A DNA stretch of 64,000 nt from Protula sp. h YS-2021. Its lineage: Eukaryota > Annelida > Polychaeta > Sabellida > Serpulidae. The notes below the pieces were generated by a model. That model worked only from the letters and a program-made list of their open reading frames with translations. It was not told the DNA's origin and searched no databases. Position 1 is the first letter of the stretch. Every line of letters starts with the position of its first letter. Shown here in pieces: positions 59,295-64,000 of the stretch. Where the stretch lies: the NCBI GenBank assembly GCA_949752745.1, contig OX457028.1:8825389-8889388 (forward strand), read 5' to 3'. The translations under genes and the position numbers were made by a program.

Positions 59295-60065
59295 AAATAA
59301 CTGGACATCAAAAAAGCCTTGATCTCTTTCAAGAGGAACATCTTATCGTGTGATTTAATGGATTTGATATTGTGCCAAAATTACATGTCGTTAGATCTTG
59401 ATACTTTAGTCACTGCTTACAACAGTGAATTACGCGAATTACTGGATACTAATGCACCGCTTATTATGCGCAAATCGAACTGCAGTCGTAGTGAGCCATG
59501 GGAAACGGATGAAACACGTGCGGCTAGATCGTCAATGCGTGCTGCTGAACGCAAGCTTAACAAGACTCATGATAGTACAGATCGAGTCCGCTATTTCGAG
59601 TTACGCAATGAATATAGGAAAATGGCAAATAAGGCTAGCTCTGATTATTATAATAACTTGATTACGCAGTGTTCAGACCATAAACAGCTCTTTAGGACTG
59701 CCAATATCATTATACACAAAAATAAACAAAACCCCTTCCTGACGCTGAGTCTCCTGCAGCACTGGCTAACACTTTTAACCAATACTTCAAATCAAAAATT
59801 GACAATATTAGAGCATCCTTTAGCTCGGCAGATGATGATCCTTTCTTGTTTGATGACGTTTTCGATGGTATATCGCTCATTAATTTTAGACCGCTCGATG
59901 AGGAAAGCGTTCGGAAAATAATAATGTCTTCATCTCCCAAGTCTTGTGATAGCGACCCAATCTCAACCTGCTTGCTCAATGTATCAATGAACTCCTCCCT
60001 ATCATTTGCAGAATAATAAACTTATCAATTTCTACTAACACTTTTCCGGCCCTTTCAAGCAAGCA
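59295..60065 (+). pseudogene. CR1/L2-like non-LTR retrotransposon remnant (endonuclease-RT linker)
   Basis: One frame reads LDTNAPLIMRKSNCSRSEPW, ARSSMRAAERKLNKTHDS and ANKASSDYYNNLITQCSDHK; after a +1 shift near 59735 the next reads PAALANTFNQYFKSKIDNIR and ESVRKIIMSSSPKSCDSDPI. This order (N-A-P-L, W-T/D, YY, LA..FN.YF..KI, V..II..S..KSC..DPI) is that of the segment between endonuclease and reverse transcriptase in CR1/L2-type LINEs. The reverse transcriptase palm motifs are missing. Dead copy, truncated at both ends. Confidence 0.78.
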
Positions 60066-60430
60066 ATTGTTTAGCCTCTTCTAAAAAGCCAAATGGATTA
60101 ATAGATTCACAACCAGTAAAGATCTCAGGCACTCGCACAGGTTAGTAACGTTTTTAATACTGAGATTAAAAAGATCACAGGGATTACTGATCTCAGCGAA
60201 TTGCATGACAATTAGTTTTAAAATTTCCGAGCCCAAATTGAATTGCAATTAATAAGCTGCCAATCCACGCGACTGTGGGCTTTTCGCTATCGCGTATCCA
60301 ATAGCTTTATGTTACAACATCGACGCGACAAGAATTACTTTTCACCAGGAAAAGATTAGGGATAACCTGTTAAAAGTATTTTCAACAACAGGCCATTCTT
60401 TCATTTCCAGTACGACACTAGCGGGAGCAT

Positions 60431-60577
60431 CCTGTTGGACCTTCTGTTACACAGAAAATTACCATTGCCTGTTTGTGTCGCCAGCCAGACAGCTGGGACG
60501 CAACTATCGTTTGCCACACGTGCAAGGAACGTTTCCACCCGACCTGTCACTGGCTCAACGGGCAGATTTTTGTGTGA
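60431..60577 (+). pseudogene. PHD-finger fragment, broken before its last zinc pair
   Basis: The frame reads VTQKITIACLCRQPDSWDAT followed by IVCHTCKERFHPTC and HWL, then TGA at 60575-60577. CxC, CxxC and HxxC at these spacings are the first ligands of a C4HC3 PHD finger. The final CxxC (CVNC) is present just downstream but in the next frame, so a single indel near the T run at 60568 separates them. PHD fingers of this kind are found both in chromatin proteins and in transposon-encoded proteins. An AG lies before the block (CTGTTACACAG). Confidence 0.5.
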
Positions 60578-60941
60578 ATTGTGCTCTGCATGAGCAGTTT
60601 ACAAACGAAGAAATTTATTTCTTAAAGGCGTTTTATGAACTTTATTTCTTAAAGGCGTTTTCTACTTGTGAAGGGGTGGGGGGGGGGGTCAAAAAAAAAG
60701 ATATCGGTAGGTCAGTGTGGTAACAGTGTGCTTCCCTATTATTTTTTTTGTTATGATGTTATTTCTGTTACACACTCCTTAGAAATGTAGAACAATTTCA
60801 TATGATGTGTTTTATATAAAATGAAGAGCGAGATGTTTTCATTTGTTTGTATAAGAATTAACTTTTGCTCACCGTAAAGGTTTACTCAATGCAAACATCC
60901 AACAAACATGAAAGAAATGAAGCGCATTCTTAGAGGGGACT

Positions 60942-61009
60942 CAATCGTGCATACACGGGGTGCATGCACGATTGCGCGGGATCAACTTGCACGAGGCTCA
61001 ATCGTGCAT
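60942..61009. repeat. Hairpin with CAATCGTGCAT arms plus a third copy
   Basis: CAATCGTGCAT (60942-60952) and ATGCACGATTG (60964-60974) are perfect 11-bp arms around an 11-base loop. A third direct copy, CAATCGTGCAT, lies at 60999-61009. Confidence 0.85.
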
Positions 61010-61859
61010 CCAACACCGGCATGCGAGCAGTCTTGTCTCTGCGTAGCTTTACGTTACCCACACCGTGTTCTTCTGGCAGCCATGTCCTACTTGGAGGTTT
61101 TAAGCCAATCGCTTGCCTTAATTCAGTCTAATTAACACTTGACAGGCTGTTAGCTTGCAAGGGTTACATGAATTTGTGCCAGCAGCGGTTCATCCTTTTT
61201 TTTCTTAAGTTTTTTTCCGATTTTTCTGTGTCTTCTTTTCTGACACTATGGGCCTTAGGACCATGAAACTTGGGACTTATGAAGAGCTTGATCTGAACAC
61301 GTGCAAGCCACTTTTTATTTTCGTCTTCGATTTCGTTTTCTTTGTTAAAACGCCATGTGAAAACAGTGTATTTTTTGCACGGAAAGCGGAGCATTTAACC
61401 TACAGCACAGAACATCACACAGTTGCTCAGCTTTGTACGAGCTCTCACTGCGTAAACAGATAACACAGCGTATGCCTGATCAGTCAATCAAACCTTAAGT
61501 CAACAAAAACCAAACACTACTCGGCTTATAAGACGTATTCAAGCTGTGTTGCTGCTAATATATTTAGCTGGTATTAAGTTATCAACCTATGGAGTGTTTT
61601 TCTTAACAGTGGTCCGATTTTTAGAATATTATAAGCCGCATACATGCTGTGCCATAAGCTCTGTACATAGTTGTATAACACACTGTATGCATGTGTTAAA
61701 ATACTTTATATTATTCAAGAAATAACCCACTGAAGGAAGTTTTTTTTCGTTTTAATTTTTGTCAAGTGTTTAACATATCGCTAGCGAAATACGGTTCTAG
61801 TTCGCTGTCACAAAACTGCTGACCTCTGATCATATCTATCTATAATGTATAAACACAGA

Positions 61860-62110
61860 GATGATGGATATTTAAAAAAAGTAGTTTCGCTCTTTTGTGA
61901 ATATTGCTTTCGCGGAATCCCAATGGTTCTGCGGAGTAAAACGGTATCATACACAACACACCGAACCGCCGTAGAGTATGGTTGTTGAACATATTTTAAA
62001 AAGTAGTTCCTCTGTTTTACGAGTACTACTTTCGCGGAATCCCCAGTGGGATGGCGGGGTAAAAAGGTGTTCTACAAAACAGGCCTATCCCTAGAAAAGG
62101 TTGGCTGTTG
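61860..62110. repeat. Tandem duplication of ~125 bp
   Basis: Two copies sharing TTTAAAAA(A)AGTAGTT, GCTTTCGCGGAATCCC / ACTTTCGCGGAATCCCC, GGTTGTTGAAC / GGCTGTTGAAC. Confidence 0.75.
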
Positions 62111-63465
62111 AACAACAACGTTCCCCATGCAACTCTCAACTCAGTCCAGATCTGTCAAATCCTTCAAAAGTGCAAAGAATAAACTAGCGTGAACAATGCA
62201 TCAAAATTCAGCCACCAAAGCTCCAAAATTCGGCGAACCACGACAAGATTACAGAATTCGACTGGGGAGCATGGGAGGCACGAGTGTTAAAAATTCCAAA
62301 GAGAATGCAAAAAAATTATTATTATTATTCACGAAAAAATTGGCAGGATTTTGAATTTCTCTCATTTGCTAAAATGTCGGGCGAAATCAAAAATCGACTC
62401 TGGTACATTTTTAGCCCCGACTCAAACTTTCATGCACACTTTCGAGTAAATTTAATTGTAGGAGCATATACTAACGCCGCGTAACATCTGTAACACGTGT
62501 GTCCGCGACTTTTTGAAACGACCCCTGAACGCGGAGTGCTAAATTTGGAATAAGCATCCTTTATTAATCCAAATGCGGAACGCAGTTCTCAAAAAAACGC
62601 GACGGTATTTCTGTGAGTATGCGACAGAAGAAATGAAAAGGGTTACAATATCTCTTTTGTTTTTGATCTCCCGCCCCCCCCCCCCCCCCCGCCCCCAAAG
62701 AATGGGGACGAACGGGAGAAGTTGTATGGTTCATACCAAGTAAAGATTTCTAGAGATAAATATTTTCAACTGATTTTGGATTTTGTCATTGTCTGAATAT
62801 GAATGTGATGACGATTTTCATATTTTCATGGCGATTGGCTTTTAAAATCACGACACAGAAATTCTATCACTGAAACAAAGAATTCAGTTATTGATACGAA
62901 TTGTATAGACACGGGAGTATTGGCTAGCTCAGCCAGTATTGGTCTGTTATTCCCAAGGCGCCGGGGGGGGGGGGGGGGGGACGGGAGTGAGGATTCGGGT
63001 GCGGTAAACACAACGACGAACGATTCTCTCTCTCTCCCGCTGCCTAAGCACCACAGCGACTGCCGTGGGTTAGATCTACTCTCAAGAATCAGCATCAAAG
63101 CCCATGGAGTGATCCGACCACCTATCTTTTTTCAAAGTTTAAGGCTTTGATTTTTAAGTTTAACGAAAAGATTCGAAAAATTTTATGGATATGTAGTGTT
63201 AGAACTGATATAAAATCAAACTTTGGCTTTTTTTAAAGAATATCTTCATATTTATTAGAATTGCGTCTGCAGATCTATTGAAGTACTGAATGCAGAAATG
63301 TTTTAATTTTAATAAAAACGAGTAAATGTTTGCCATCTTATTCAAATGAAAAATAAACAAGACGACAAACACAGGTCTTCAGAGGTTGTTGGAATCTTCT
63401 AAACATGTAAACAAAATAAAGGTAAAAGACTCGTCTTTGTGGCACTGGTTAGGAACACTTAAAAT
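62110..63465. other. Spacer without recognisable genes
   Basis: AT-rich sequence with oligo-C (near 62676) and oligo-G (near 62966) runs. Short frames over the oligo-G run are low-complexity. No gene or repeat family recognised. Confidence 0.5.
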
Positions 63466-63473
63466 AAACATTT

Positions 63474-63812
63474 GCAGCAGTCAATAAATGATATGCAGTA
63501 GTAAATAAATGATGTGCAGTAGTAAATAAATGATGTGCAGTAGTAAAAAAATGATGTGCATTAGTAAATAAATGATGTGCAGTAGTAAATAAATGCAGCA
63601 GTCAATTAATGGTGTGCAGCAGTCAATAAATGGTGTGCAGCAGTAAATAAATGATGTGAAGTAGTCAGTAAATGGTGTTCAGCATTCAATAAATGTTGTG
63701 CAGCAGTCTATAAACGATATGCAGTACCAAATAAATGGTGTGCAGTAGTAAATAAATGATGTGAAGCAGTCAATTAATGGTGTGCAGCAGTCAATAAATG
63801 GTGTTCAGCATT
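63474..63812. repeat. 21-bp minisatellite GCAGTAGTAAATAAATGATGT
   Basis: About 16 copies alternating AGTAGTAAATAAATGATGTGC and AGCAGTCAATAAATGGTGTGC types. Every unit carries AATAAA or a one-base variant. Confidence 0.92.
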
Positions 63813-64000
63813 TGTCACTTGAGGTAAACACACAGTACACCACTTGAAACTGCCTTTTTTTATTGAATTCTTTTCTACACAAACACCGGGCGTGTTTTTT
63901 TTAATGATTAAGACCAACAACTATAGCGTTTTCTGTGTAAAACAAAAAAAAATGAAGCAAGAAATGTAGTAATGAATAAACAAAGTAACACATTCAGGGT

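Overview
The window is nuclear DNA of an invertebrate animal. Both recognisable genes are cut into many short exons with GT/AG junctions, introns and spacers are full of tandem repeats and short transposon relics, and there is no bacterial gene organisation. The proteins match animal-wide families. Tandem-repeat cores ending in a (GACGG)n tract and a small hairpin resemble the pearl / Helentron-derived (HINE) elements of molluscs, so a mollusc is my best guess (inference, moderate confidence). There is one assembly gap at 9328-9527.

Layout. 1-3706: a 114-bp satellite with a 342-bp higher-order unit, then two arrays of diverged modules, each ending in a microsatellite and hairpin. 3707-5870: C-rich and CT-rich sequence and a minisatellite rich in CACGTG. 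5869-15153, minus strand: USP22-type ubiquitin protease, the deubiquitinase of the SAGA complex. Eight exons are placed; the N-terminal exon(s) and the block between the Cys box and the second half of the catalytic domain are not visible. One exon has a partial tandem copy with its own splice sites. 15154-24450: repeats, a decayed Tigger/pogo-type transposon with an inserted TA-flanked MITE, and long arrays of diverged modules. 24450-30600: no recognisable gene.

30623-58013, plus strand: a NACHT-WD repeat protein (NWD1/NWD2-like STAND NTPase). I could chain 35 exons in phase with no internal stop, giving about 1,570 residues: DUF4062-type N-terminus, NACHT with intact Walker A and B, helical region, and a long beta-propeller-like C-terminus. 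Its last intron holds a palindromic microsatellite, a GATATC-rich array and a hAT-like MITE. 58014-64000: a GATAAC minisatellite, a CR1/L2-like LINE remnant, a broken PHD-finger fragment, a hairpin with CAATCGTGCAT arms and a 21-bp minisatellite.

The two genes show no functional link: USP22 acts on histone ubiquitin in the nucleus, while NACHT-WD proteins are ATP-driven signalling scaffolds. Exon borders were set by eye from splice consensus, reading phase and family resemblance; no search or alignment was run.
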